NCBI GenBank assembly: GCA_013115125.1
Contig: JABANN010000126.1
Location: forward strand, 1-64,000
Length of the DNA stretch: 64,000 nt
Direction: 5' to 3'
From: Perkinsus olseni
Lineage: Eukaryota; Perkinsozoa; Perkinsida
In this document: positions 10,925-22,000 of the stretch, piece after piece
How the letters are laid out: each line of letters starts with the position of its first letter
Position numbering within the stretch: position 1 is the first letter of the stretch
Made by a program: the position numbers and the translations under genes
Notes under the pieces: generated by a model
What the model saw: only the letters and a program-made list of their open reading frames with translations
Databases searched by the model: none
Told to the model about the DNA's origin: nothing

Positions 10925-13310
10925 GCCCGAAGTTGCCACAGCGTGGAACTGCTCCAGTCGTCGGAAACAAACTCGAAAGGCCTGAGGGCATCACTGACGC
11001 CCCTCATCTTTCTTTCTCTAATACCGGAATCTTGTCGATTCTTGATCGGGTAGTGGCCGCTGCTACGGCCAAGGCGCTGGCCAAAGTCTCGGACGCGTCG
11101 GAGTACTTCTCGCAGAGAGCCTTCAAGTCGAAGGGCGGCAGCACAGCAGCTCTTCTCTGACAGGCGAGAATCAACAGCCCCGACCAAAACGAGCTCACCC
11201 TCTCCTTAATTTCAGTCTGTGCAACCGTCCGAAGCATATCCAAGGTCACCGCGCGGTCAACACAAGTGAGCTCTTCGCCGTCCAGAGCAGAATCCTCACC
11301 GAGTAGGTAGGGTCTTGCCCATCGCCAACACGACGCCGTACTGCAGCAAAACCGATGCTGACAGACGGAAAGCTCTCAGCCTTACCTAATCACTTCAGGC
11401 GCCAATCGGACGAAGGGGACCACGGCTCTTCCTGTAGGGTTCTTCCCGAGCTTTTCAGGGCCGGGATTCCCGTCCGAGCCTCGAAACGGTGAGTAGGTCT
11501 CGATGAAGGCCTTCAGAGACGGCCAAGCTCGCACCTTCCCGCCGAAACAACTGCGCGGCACAGCAGCAATCAGGCGGTTACCACTTCTTCGGAGTTGTTA
11601 TTGATAACGTCATCAGCGAGGATATGCTTCGACACGATCCTGGCTATCGAGTCCTGCAGTTTCGGACAGGCCGAGTTGTCCCATAGCAACCACCACAGCC
11701 GTAAAGGCTCGCTCATGAATGGGGACCTGCCGGACGACGCTGAGCACTCCCTGTCCGTGAGATTGTGTCGGTCTCTACTGTATGTGCCAGTTTAATAAGC
11801 GAATGGCCCTCTGCGCATCTACTGCGTGTGATAGAGTTTATTGATGAATCATACTTCAGAAAAAAAGCAATGAAAACACAATGAGAGAGTTCCAATCGAC
11901 CAGCCGCCCTGATGTCGATACATTACACGATATGTATTGCATGAGCGAAGCTATTCTGAATTCATAATTTCTGGGTTGACCTGGGGACTGAAGACTGCGT
12001 GGAAGCTGCTGTTTCCACGGCCTTCCCAAACCTACGCGATTTGACTACCTACTATGCTGTGAACTGAGAAGGGGAAATGTCTTGGTTACAGAAGGAAAAG
12101 CTATGCTCGGAGATCTTCGATATAAATACTCCGCTATAGTATTCGTCTTCATTGAATGAAGACGATAACATAAAGAGGCGATAGGATCTCTTATGCCGTT
12201 GTTCGCGCTTGTCCCTTTGCGTGTAGACAGAGAGCCAGACTCGCTTTCCTTATCATCTCGTCTGCTGGTCGTGGCATTCCAAGTGGTCATAACAGTAAAG
12301 ATGAGCCCACCATCAGAAGCGCCTATGATCTGCGCTGCCATCCCACAGCGGCGGTCGGAATTAGTAAAAAACTATAGCAGTAATAATAATTGGCCGATCA
12401 GAACAGCCGTAACAGCGTCGTTGCTCACTCCTCAGATGCCATCTCCTCATCATTATCAAACAACACCTCCAGGAGCCGTCCAGCGGCGTTCTGGACCCTC
12501 ACGGTGGCGTCGTAGCAGCAGTCCAGCAGCATCGAGCACCACTCGTCACGGGTCTCCTCCGAGAAAAGGGCCACTCCAGAATCTTCCACGACCGTAGCCA
12601 TCGCGGTGAGACCAGCGGCTCTCACGGCTGACTCCGGATCTGAGGAGATTGCGACGCTTCTGAGGTCGAAGGAGGTGAAACACGGGTGCATAAGATACGT
12701 TTAGGGGCCCTACCGTTCTGGAGGCACTCGAACAACGCCCTTCTCGCCGCCTCACGCTGTGTTTCAGGAAGGACCTGTTAGAGGATTTAATGATGGCGTC
12801 ACGGAGAGTCGAACATGGGTCGGCACCACGTTATGTACGTAGACTAACGAACTGGACTGAGGAACTGCCTTCCAACTCCGTTCCTCACCTCAACCGAAAG
12901 GCTGTTGACCAGAACCGCAACTGCCGTTTCTCTGACCACCGCCGCGATATCGCCAAGCCTCGGTATAACCACCGACTCCAACGCATCCTCAACAGACCGA
13001 CCATGGACGAGACCAGCTGCCGCCTCCAGAACCACTATGCGGATCTGAGAGGCGATAATGAACGGGGAACCCAGAGGGCGCGAGCACCTTCCTAATCGAC
13101 GATCGGCTGAGCTTGCCCAAGCATCTGATCACAGCCGCTCTCACAGCTGAGAGGAGGTCTCCTCGTACTTGACAGCCTCCTCCAATTCGGCGTCGACGAG
13201 TCCACCGACCAGCGCCTCAAGCTCTTCTCTCCTCTTCGTGACAACCTCTTTAGAAAGAAAGGCGGCGGTGATACCTACCCAGATCCCTCACCCCGAGGAA
13301 GCTAAGCAGT
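10925..13310 (-). CDS. HEAT/ARM-like helical-repeat protein (multi-exon, model incomplete)
   Basis: Minus-strand segments with HEAT-like helical pairs lie in order: VGGLVDAELEEAV (about 13180-13270), VRAAVIRCLGKLSR (about 13120-13160), a stretch with VIPRLGDIAAVVRETAVAVL (about 12870-13030), VRAAGLTAMATVVEDSG and LLDCCYDATVRVQNAAGRLL (about 12425-12690), then SLKAFIETYSPF (about 11400-11540) and SLW-to-LEKER helices (about 11004-11249). Exons are in different frames and need short introns between them. Such repeat proteins act as scaffolds, for example condensin and cohesin loaders, importins or phosphatase subunits. No subfamily signature is clear, so I do not name it. The start and end are uncertain. 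Confidence 0.45.
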
Positions 13311-13870
13311 GGCGTTAATAATCGTCGCCTTGATAGATCCTCGAATGAAATGCCCACCGTGAATCTTAGGTTAAACAGTGGTGAATCCAAGTTTACTTGG
13401 ACGAGCTGGATGTGCCCGTTCATGTGGTTGTGTTCTCACTTTCCACTCGGGAGCGACGGTATCCCAGAGTGGGAGGCCACGCGTTGTAGCCACCTAAAAA
13501 CTCTGCACACCCCCGCCTCCCTCCCACCATCATTGGCCAGCTGCACGCCCTCATGGTCATTCAGATCCTGCACGAGCTCATCAGTACCAAGGCCTGACAG
13601 CACTCGAGCTCCCGCGTGGCGGTCACCGATAGAAACCCACCAGACAGATGCTGCGTTCTGCTCTTCCTGATGCCACTCTGCTTCAGTATAATACCGACGA
13701 TACCGCTGGTGCCCGAAGGTGCCGGAGCAGGTACTACTGAAGGTGGGAAGGCTGAGTGGCGATTGAGAACGGCTTTGTAATGTCCCTTCCACTGACCCTA
13801 TCTATGCTGCGATAAGAATCTACGCCCTAGCTAAGCTAAGTTACTGATGGAGTTGCAGATTGCATTTCAG

Positions 13871-13901
13871 ACAATTAAGTTCGGAATCCGAACTTAATTG
13901 T
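13871..13901. repeat. Perfect 15-bp palindrome with 1-nt spacer
   Basis: Bases 13871-13885 (ACAATTAAGTTCGGA) are the exact reverse complement of 13887-13901. It sits between two minus-strand genes, 44 bp before an intron-motif copy at 13945-13959. Confidence 0.9.
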
Positions 13902-14359
13902 TTCCAACTTTCCAACGGGAAGATACTACCCGTGCATGACTAGCTTCGACCTAAGATACTCATCTTTGCAGCAACTGTCACGTTCACTGAGGACCTCGAA
14001 CCGAATCACTAATACGCCGCGGCCCTCTCGCTCAAAAGAATCCAATAGTCATGCTGGCATCAAACACGCAAGGTCGCCTCACCCAGTCCCCCTAATACCC
14101 TCTCCCGTCGCCCTGCGGCCTCGTTTGCCCCTAGGCACCATCGCCCCTTCACAAGACGCCGAGTCCGCCAGCTGTGGCGGTAGATGTTCCGGTTGGGGCT
14201 GCTGTATCATCCTCTCGAGATGGGAATAATTCACGGGAGACCTCGCCGCGCTGAGCCTGGCCGAAGATCGGCAGCCCGCCCCCGACCTTGTAGGCATCAA
14301 TAAGGGCACACTATGAACAGCATAGCCGACCACCGAGGCAAAGTTAAGTACACCTTTTC

Positions 14360-17300
14360 ATCCTAATCGCCCAGACTTATTTTCAGAAGGGAGAAAGATT
14401 GCTGCGTCACCGAGTGTCACCAGTGATGCGTACGAGTGCGCGCGAGAAACCTTTCTGCAAAGGCGTATAAGAAGACATAACGGAGATCTACTACAAGGTG
14501 ATGTGAAAGAACACCACAAAATTCTACCGCCTTCAAGAAGGAAGGATTCTCGAAAAATCGAGGTATCACGCACCTCAATAGAGAGCGGAGTATTCCCAAC
14601 TCCACCAGGCCTTATCAACCGTGAGCCGACACATTCCACAGGCCTCCCTTCAGTTGCTCTTGCCAGTTCACTCAGTAGGACGTACGGAAGTTACTCTACT
14701 GCCCTTCTGTCTTCCACACTTGTACCGTTAGTCACAGTTCCCGGAATATGGCATAAAAGACAAGCAGTTGCTCAAGCAAAACTCATATCCTCTCCACGCC
14801 GTTACTCATACTAAACCCAACCCGGAGTGGCCGTTATCAACATCATCATCATTCATGCTCGTCGTCGTCCACTTTACGACGGTACCCTCCCTTGGACAGC
14901 CTAACCTTCGCCGAATCCTTCAGCCCCTCATCACTGTTTCTTTGCATCATCGAATCGATTGTCTCTTTCCGAAGACTATCCGGGTCGATTCTGATGAGAA
15001 AACTGTCAAATCCGACCGGAATCATCTCGACCAGCGTGGAGGAATATCAAGTGCCCAAGTTCCCCGAACCCGCCAGCAGCTATCATGCTGAAGCTTCTAT
15101 CAGAAGCCAGACACAAAAAATGCCAAAGATGAATCGCTTCGCTCCGCTCCTAACCTGCTGTCAACATTGAGGAGAGTCCTGACGTCCGTCGTAGCCAGCC
15201 CTCGATCTCCCATCTGCTTCCTCAACAACTTATCGTTTCGAAGGCGAGCCGCGACCGAGTCTCTCTCCGCCTCCTCTGCAATCGCCGCCAGATCAACTTT
15301 CTCAAAGTCCGTCGGCTCTGAACAGCGGAGCGAAGCAGTCCAATCCACAGATTACAGTGGACTCACGGAAGCGAGAGGCCCCTCCTCCGTGCAGGGGCAC
15401 CGTCAAGCCCAGCCTGACCGTCTTCTCATCGCCTGCAGGACGAGCCACGATGCCAATCTCAATCTTGGGTTCCTCAACTTACTCGTCGGCCGGCCCATGT
15501 CGTTTGCTGCTGATGCCTTCGGCGCCCTATTGAGCGTCTGAGCGGAGCGAAGCGTCGATGGAATGGCAAAATCGAGAAGATACGCAGGTCGTCATCTCAC
15601 CTGTTCCGTCCGAGAGATGTCTTCCATCGGATCGGCAAGAGCCGTGGCCATCACAGTTTCTCTCAGTTCCTGAGACACAGCGGATGACCCAGGTTCGATC
15701 CCCGGAAAAGGCAACTTACCTGCAGTGTTTGCTGGGAGGCCTTCTCCGCAACGCCCTTCCTGGCGAATTGGGAGGAGAACTTCTGCTTCATCAGCAGCCT
15801 GAGAGCAACTCGCCTCAGTTCGCTCTCCGGCGAACTAAGTTCACCCAGGAGATGGAAAGCGTCAAAACTTTGTCGTAATTTGTTTGGCAGTTGTCAAAAA
15901 ATTGTTTCTTCCCGTTAAGTTAGACCACCCAAATCGATCAGTATCCACGAGAAAGCGACAGCTAGCCCGCTACCAGCGCAGTGCGATCGTCATCGGATCG
16001 AACTTCTCTACCCAACCCGTAACGACGAGCACGAGCGCATAGACTGTCGAGATAAAACACCACCAAGACTGACCTCTCATGACGTGACTTCGGTGCGAAG
16101 AAGTGGTTAACCTGCTTCTTGCGCCACTTGAAGTGGTCCAGCATCTCCATCAGCTTCCTCCGCGTCAGAGCCCCGCGCCAGCGACGCTGCAGTAAACGCG
16201 ACAACGTCCATCGGGCGATCAACAGACCCCTCCACCAGGGAAAAATTAAATTTTTGGCGTAAAAGACAATTCTGATACCACAAGCGGCGGAACTCGAGTC
16301 GTGAAGTCGAACACACGCACTTCGTCCAATACTTTAATCCACATATTCCGGAGAAATCTTTCAAATACCCGCAGAGCTGCTCATCACACTCCTACTTGTA
16401 TTTTAGTAACTAATTCCCTTCTTCGCTTGAACTGGACCCTGGCCTCGATGCCTCTGCTCCACCCTTGCAGCTGGCTGATGGCCCACAACACCTTCGGTCG
16501 AGCTCTCCGCATGTGCTCAGTAAATCGAGGATCAAGACGCTCCAGAAGAAGCAGGATCTGTTATGAGCATGACCGCTGCGCCACGAAATTATCGTCGTAC
16601 GTTGGTGGCGTCTTGGAAGAGATGAAGTTGACGGTTGCCTTTATGATGCAGCATGGTGAAGCAATAGGTGCACATTAGCTCGTGGCACTGTTCGCAGTAT
16701 CTAAGGTTGAAGCTGGCTCATGACGAACGGCAAAGATACGACCGACACCGTGGCTCTCGTCTTGTTGCACTGATTGCACAACGGCCGCACGGTGACCTTC
16801 GTGACGGTGTGCTGTCGACTGACAGAAATAAAAATTGTTACTCATGAATCGCTTCGCTCCGCTAAGGACTACTATTACCGATTGCCATTCAAATGGCACC
16901 TCCAAAAACAAGGGACGCAAAAATCGTCTGTGCACTGATCACAACGGAAGGCCGCCGGGGCGTCACTGAAAAGATGCCGAGGTCGAATTTCGTGGCGCGT
17001 GACGGTCTCACCGGCACTCCATGCACTTTTTGTTTGATTGATCGACCATATCGCCATCGCTCGCGGTGACCAACTGCGCATGATGATCACTCCGGAATCT
17101 GATGAAAATGCGTCTGCCGGGATTCGAACCCGGGAGACTTACCCTTTGCGATGAAGCTGTTGGAAGCACGCGAAACAGAAGTAGTCGTCACAGCTCCCAC
17201 AAAAGACCTGTCATCAAAACGACGGCTGTCTCCTTCGAACCCACGACCTTCGCCATAATAGACCACCATCATCCCCTACTTGTGGTTTCTTCTTCCCGCA

Positions 17301-18020
17301 ACTCGAGCACAGTGAGCCCACCGCTGTTGGAGCCGCCGTATGCTTGGACCTCGGTCCCGGTGTGAAGTCGTGTAATATAGAGAAGCACGATTGACAATAG
17401 GATTGTACCTGAAATCCTCACCCACTGCCAACCCCGCGCCACACTTAAAGTTCTTCCAGCGAGTTATGCGTGTTACTCGCTGTGGCGTGAGAGTTCGGCT
17501 ATGAAACTTGAAGATGATGAGGCCAGTGAAGCCCTGAAGCACCCTTTATTACACATTGTTCGCATTTGACGGTCGATTGAAGGACGCCGCAGTCTTGACA
17601 GGGCAACTGCAGGTTTCTGAACTTGCTGTGGTAGAGGACGTCTGGCTGGGTGAGCAAGAGCTGAGATACGACCAAAGATCCTCTCCGGCGGAGAGTCTCC
17701 ACCCGGGAAGGCCAAAACCCAAGGAATCGTGCGCGACAGTCAAATAAAAGCATCCTTAGAATTTGTACACCTTTTTCCCATTCCCAACGCGGAACGGCTC
17801 CACTATCGTCACTCGCCACGAAATTCCCCACCTTATTAACGCTGGGTTTGGTGCGCATTGCGATGAGGTCGAGCCTCTGGCGTTCGAGGACTTTGAGGAA
17901 CCTATTGGTGAGGGGATGCTCCAGGGTGAAATAATCGTTCTCTGTGTCATGGAAGTACCTAATGGAAGCCCACCCTACCACCGCCTTCGACAAAGGAAAC
18001 TGGCCTACACGATGTTGCTA
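14360..18020 (-). CDS. Multi-B-box zinc-finger protein with IQ-like segment (multi-exon)
   Basis: At least three B-box-type zinc fingers are assembled by removing short introns. Finger one: CSSC-x8-CGSC then DDYFCFACFQQLHRKG (about 17090-17330). Finger two: CMEC-x8-CDQC then TDDFCVPCFWRCHLNGNR (about 16870-17020). Finger three: CNQC-x8-CEQC then HELMCTYCFTMLHHKGNR (about 16600-16800). The C-x2-C-x8-C-x2-C spacing is identical in each, which is strong support for the splice sites used. A more N-terminal CQDC-x8-CEQC lies near 17560-17610, and a WW-like stretch (RYFHDTENDYFTLEHPLT) near 17920-17990. Downstream are an IQ-like RRWRGALTRRKLMEML (about 16140-16200) and helical exons (about 15350-15850). 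B-box/IQ/WW combinations are known in ciliary and scaffold proteins, but a role here is inference. The C-terminal end (14.4-15.4 kb) is poorly resolved. Confidence 0.65.
15670..15719 (-). other. 50-nt intron with tRNA-like T-arm (antisense)
   Basis: On the minus strand the exon ends in CTGCAG, and the intron starts GTAAGTTGCC and ends TGTCTCAG. Read on the plus strand its core is CCCAGGTTCGATCCCCGG, a T-arm-like hairpin with four of five stem pairs and the B-box GGTTCGATCC. Removing it joins SQQTLQ to ELRETVMATALADP in frame. The tRNA-like sequence lies antisense to the host gene. Confidence 0.6.
16701..16746 (-). other. 46-nt intron carrying a 43-nt motif element
   Basis: The intron starts GTCGGTC and ends AACCTTAG. 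Splicing gives CNQC-x8-CEQC, identical in spacing to the other B-boxes of the protein, so the 3' site AG|ATAC is well supported. The element itself spans complement(16697..16739), from GTATCTTTGCC to CCTTAGATAC, exactly 43 nt. Its last four bases (ATAC) lie in the next exon. Confidence 0.65.
17090..17142 (-). other. 53-nt intron made of a tRNA 3' end
   Basis: In host sense the intron reads GTAAGTCT, then a perfect T-arm CCGGG-TTCGAAT-CCCGG, then CAGACGC-A followed by TTTT. That is the layout of a tRNA gene 3' end: T-arm, acceptor strand, discriminator base and a polymerase III-style T run. It ends TTCCGGAG. Splicing joins LHRKG to DHHAQLVTASDGD, which continues the B-box and linker in frame. 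Confidence 0.65.
17208..17279 (-). other. 72-nt intron with tRNA-like segment
   Basis: The intron starts GTAGGGG and ends GATGACAG. It contains GGTCGTGGGTTCGA, identical over 14 nt to the variable loop/T-arm of the intact tRNA-Lys at 20857-20929, followed later by TTTT. Splicing is phase 0 and creates CSSCGKKKPQ-VFCGSC, the x8 spacing shared by all B-boxes in the protein. Confidence 0.6.
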
Positions 18021-18299
18021 TGACTGACGAGCATCTCCGCGCCCGGAGGCATCGGGGTGGCGCACATCTCTCGGGCAACCCTACAGTAAAGGGCCTCAAG
18101 CCAGCGGGACTTCTGATATTTCTCCTACCATGATAGCTCTGGTTCGAGCACTAAGTCGATTCCAAGATATGCGACATAGTCGGTGGTGGAAAGCTGGGCC
18201 TGAGGTGAAGCAGAACAAGATATGCCGAACCGTACCCGGCGGGGGATCAGAATTTGAATCGCGGCGATTCAGCTGAAGCCGCTGAATTTCCACCGACTC

Positions 18300-19024
18300 T
18301 GAGAGTCGGACTCTCTATAGAGGGAACCCATTCGAATAAACCTTCCTACCCAAATGACGAGCAACTCATCCAAGTAAAGGTGCGATAGCAAATGAAACCG
18401 AACTTTGGCGCGAGTCTGCGCAGCCTATTATATGTAATAACGATGAAAATCCACCTGACGACCGAAATCATCGGCAAAGGTGGAATGGAGCACCGACAAC
18501 AGTTCGCTGGTGCCTTGAGGTCTAATGAAAGGTAATAATTCAATGTGGCTAGCTAATAGCTAGTAGCTATGAACATAACCCGGAGGCTCCGGGCCGGAGC
18601 CCTAGGGTATCTGCATCCCACGGCAGTCATATGATAGTAGGGAAATAGGACGTCCAACGCCACAGTAGTCAAACGCCTATCAGTAAGATCTCAGGAAAAA
18701 AACCGGTGAAAATTTTTAAATTTTTTTTGGAAAAATTTTCCTTCTACATATTACATGCTTTCTACCCAAGCCCGTTGAAACCGCCCCTCTTACTCCCTGG
18801 TAGGGTACCCTGAGGCTTCTCGCGGCGATGGTCTCGTTGAGGAAGTCGATGGTTGCGGCATCCAAGTTGGTCTCTCCAGCGGCGGCATCCTGACGACAAT
18901 CACAATGAATGTCCGAGGGCAGGAGGATTAACGACTCATGGACTATGATAGTGTCCGAGGTTACGATATTGACCTATTTTGTATCTTCCCGAAATCGACG
19001 TAAGATACCCCTGCGCTTACCTCG
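18300..19024. other. Intergenic region between divergent genes
   Basis: No coding region I can support. It separates the minus-strand B-box gene from the plus-strand coiled-coil gene and should hold their divergent promoters. A T-rich tract (about 18715-18745) is the only marked feature. The 5' end of the coiled-coil gene may lie within its last 150 bases. Confidence 0.4.
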
Positions 19025-22000
19025 TTGGTGCTCACTGAGCTCCCAGTGTCGGACTCGGACTCCTCGCGGCCCATGTACAAAACTGTACTCTGGAAACAAG
19101 GAAGTCAATCATGCGCTGAGGAACTGCAAGTGAGCGCAAAATACGCAAGAGCTGGTCTGGAAAGGTCACGCTCATTTGTGCTGTTCTTTGCTACTATGGT
19201 ATCCTGTACAGACTCGCCGAAAGCAGACCAGTCGTCAGTATCGGACGAGGGCACCGTCGCTGGCGACGAGGATGCGCAGGCGAGGACGAAGCTGCCCGAG
19301 TTGGGCGAGTATAGGTAGTAGTGAAAATAACAGCGGATTTTTGTCTGACACATGCTTCAACCTAAGATACGGCCGAGTGAAGCCTTCGTTGCTCGGCTTC
19401 CGAAACGCCTCGGGCTTCACTGGGGGCCTAGTCGGCCAGAAGATGTCGGAGTCGTTGTGCAAGCTGGTCGAGTCCGACCCTCGGTTCATGGAAACTGTTG
19501 TTATCTTCTCCCAGAAGCTCATCTCATGTAATAGGGGGCATTGGGTGGAGTAATTCTGAAACTCAGAGTCGACTCTGGAATTGATTCTCGTATATGCGGT
19601 TCCAGAGTCGATTTCGAGTTTCAAATTCGGTCTATTGAACGAGGTGCGAGCTCGGTGGGATCCTCTGCTGCCAGGTGCGAGCTTCCAGCGGGACACTCCC
19701 AAGGCAGACCGGACGAAGAACCTCACGCTAAATCTGCTCACTGATATGCTTTGGTCGGTCCTCGTCCAAGTGTGGGACAGCGAGTCGATCGATTGGCGTC
19801 GTCGCGATGGCTTTGAAGACATCAATGACGGTTACGGCGGAATTATGCAAGTATCGGAGTCCGACCCGTACTTGCCGACCATGTCACGTAATTCTCGGAT
19901 GGAAGTGCAGAGAGGGGGCAGGGGAGGAGGGGGAGCGCAACAGCTCGTGAGTAGCTATCATAGCGGGGCATGGGCGGCTGGTGGACAGCCTGCAAGGACT
20001 GGCACAGGGAGACCTGGCCAGGGAGGGGGTCATCACGCAACGATCGATAGTAGTGGCGGCAGAGCTCGGCATGGTGGCGCACAGCCGCCTGTCGGACATG
20101 GAAACGGTAGAGGGAGGCCGGGAGCTGTACCAGCGGGGAGAACTGACGATGGTAGAGGTCGAGCTGGAGTAGTGCAATCGGGGAGAGCCGAGAATGGTAG
20201 AAGTGCGCCAGGTGGGGCGGTGCAGGCGAGGGACGATATTAGTGAAGGCCGACCGAATGGTGGGGGGACGAACAATAGAGGGAAGGCCGAAATCGGCCGA
20301 AAGAAAAGTCTTGTATTTGCGCGGAATCAGAGCGCAGGGGAAGGCCGAGCGCCCAAAGGGACCGCCGCCGCCGCCGCTACGACGGTCCCCAGCGGAGCGA
20401 GAAGGAGTACTGCGTTTGGGGGAGCTGGCGGACTAACGGAATTTACTGACTTGGGCGGGGGTCTCAAGGCGGTGCCGCAAGTTCAAGGCGAAGGGCAGCA
20501 GACTTCTATCGAGAAACAGTTGACGGCCAAGATGGTGAGACTTGACCTTCATAGAACCGTTCGGGAGCTTAGGGATCGTAGGGGCTTCGCATTGCTCGAG
20601 AAGTAACTATTTAGCAGCGGTTGACTCCTCATACCGTGTGCGGTGGTTGATTGATATGAGGGTTCATCGAACTGTCCGTGTGATTCTGAGGCAGTCGCCA
20701 GACTTTGGAGAGAATCTGTCAGGTTTACTTACGGAATCAGTACTGGACGGAGATAACGGAGCTGCGTGACAAAATGAGAAACATGGCACCTTATATGACA
20801 GAAGCAGTGAATGAGTGTTTGTTTAACGAGGAACCTAGATACACGGTAATAATGAACACCCACCGTGGGGCTCGAACCCACGACCACAAGGTTAAGAGCC
20901 TTGCGCTCTACCGACTGAGCTAGACGGGCTTGTGGGCTAATTCACTTATTCACTCTTCAGTTCGAACCAGAAGAGTTTATGGCGGAGCACCACGTGGAGT
21001 ACTTGGAAGCCGTTATCCGCGAGAAGACGAAGCTTGTCGCCACCAAATGTTCCGCAGCGGCGAAGCTCCAAATCGATAAGACCGTCGGTCTCCTACGGGA
21101 CACTCGCGCGGACTTGGTCAAAGTACAGAAGGAGGTGGCTGATTATGAGGCTACCAACGAGGCACTCCAGAGGAAGATAAACATACTCAAGAGCCAACTG
21201 AAAAGTAAATCCTTCTGAACCGTCTCAGAATTGTCATCCCGGTGGCCTCGCAGGTCAGCGAACGAACGCCGCGAAAGGTGGCTCTGGGGCGGGAGCAGCG
21301 GGCGCTCAGGAAGCCGCAGAAACTGAGAGCGTGTCGGCGGCGGCGGATGGGGAGGAGATGGATCCAGTGGAGCGACTGATGCAGGCTGAGGACCGCATAG
21401 CGGAGCTGCAGCTGATAGTCAATCGACTGGAGCAGGAGAAGTTTTTGGCGGAAGGCGATGCGGAGGCGCAGATGATGCTGATGAACGGAGCGGCGGCTGT
21501 TGGGTCGCAGGTAGTGAGGGTGTCTTAGGTTGAAGATGGACACTTTGCTAGAATCTTTGCTGTTGGCATCGGGTCGGCGACATGGGGTAATCGAAGCTCT
21601 TCTTCTGCGGGGGCGTACCACTCAGAGGCAGACTGTAGCAATGTGAGTGAAGCGTTCGTATGCTCGGGGGGGGGGGGTCGCTACTAAGGTTTCGCCTATG
21701 GGGCCATTAGCTGGTGTCTAGAGTATTGAACTTGGCTTGATTCTTGCGCGATTTGAACAACCCTGGCGGACTGTGCCAGGCACAAGCCGCGGAGGTGGCA
21801 CGACTCGAAGAGGAGCTGCAAGCGGCGCAGTCGGATGCGGCGAAGTGGCAGAAGGCGTATGAGGCGAGCGATTTCAAGCTCAAGCTGGCCACCGAGGATT
21901 TGGGTAGGTCAAATGCCTCCGCCGGGGATCGAACGTGGGTGCTTGTAGATTCGCTGCAGACCAAGTATGAATCTGGAGTTGGTGGGCTGGAAGGTCACTG

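Noticed and set aside
19581-20606. 341-codon continuous plus-strand frame
   Set aside because: Part is probably real coding sequence of the coiled-coil gene, but its first 40 codons run through the MITE-like inverted repeat, so the frame as a whole is not taken as one exon.
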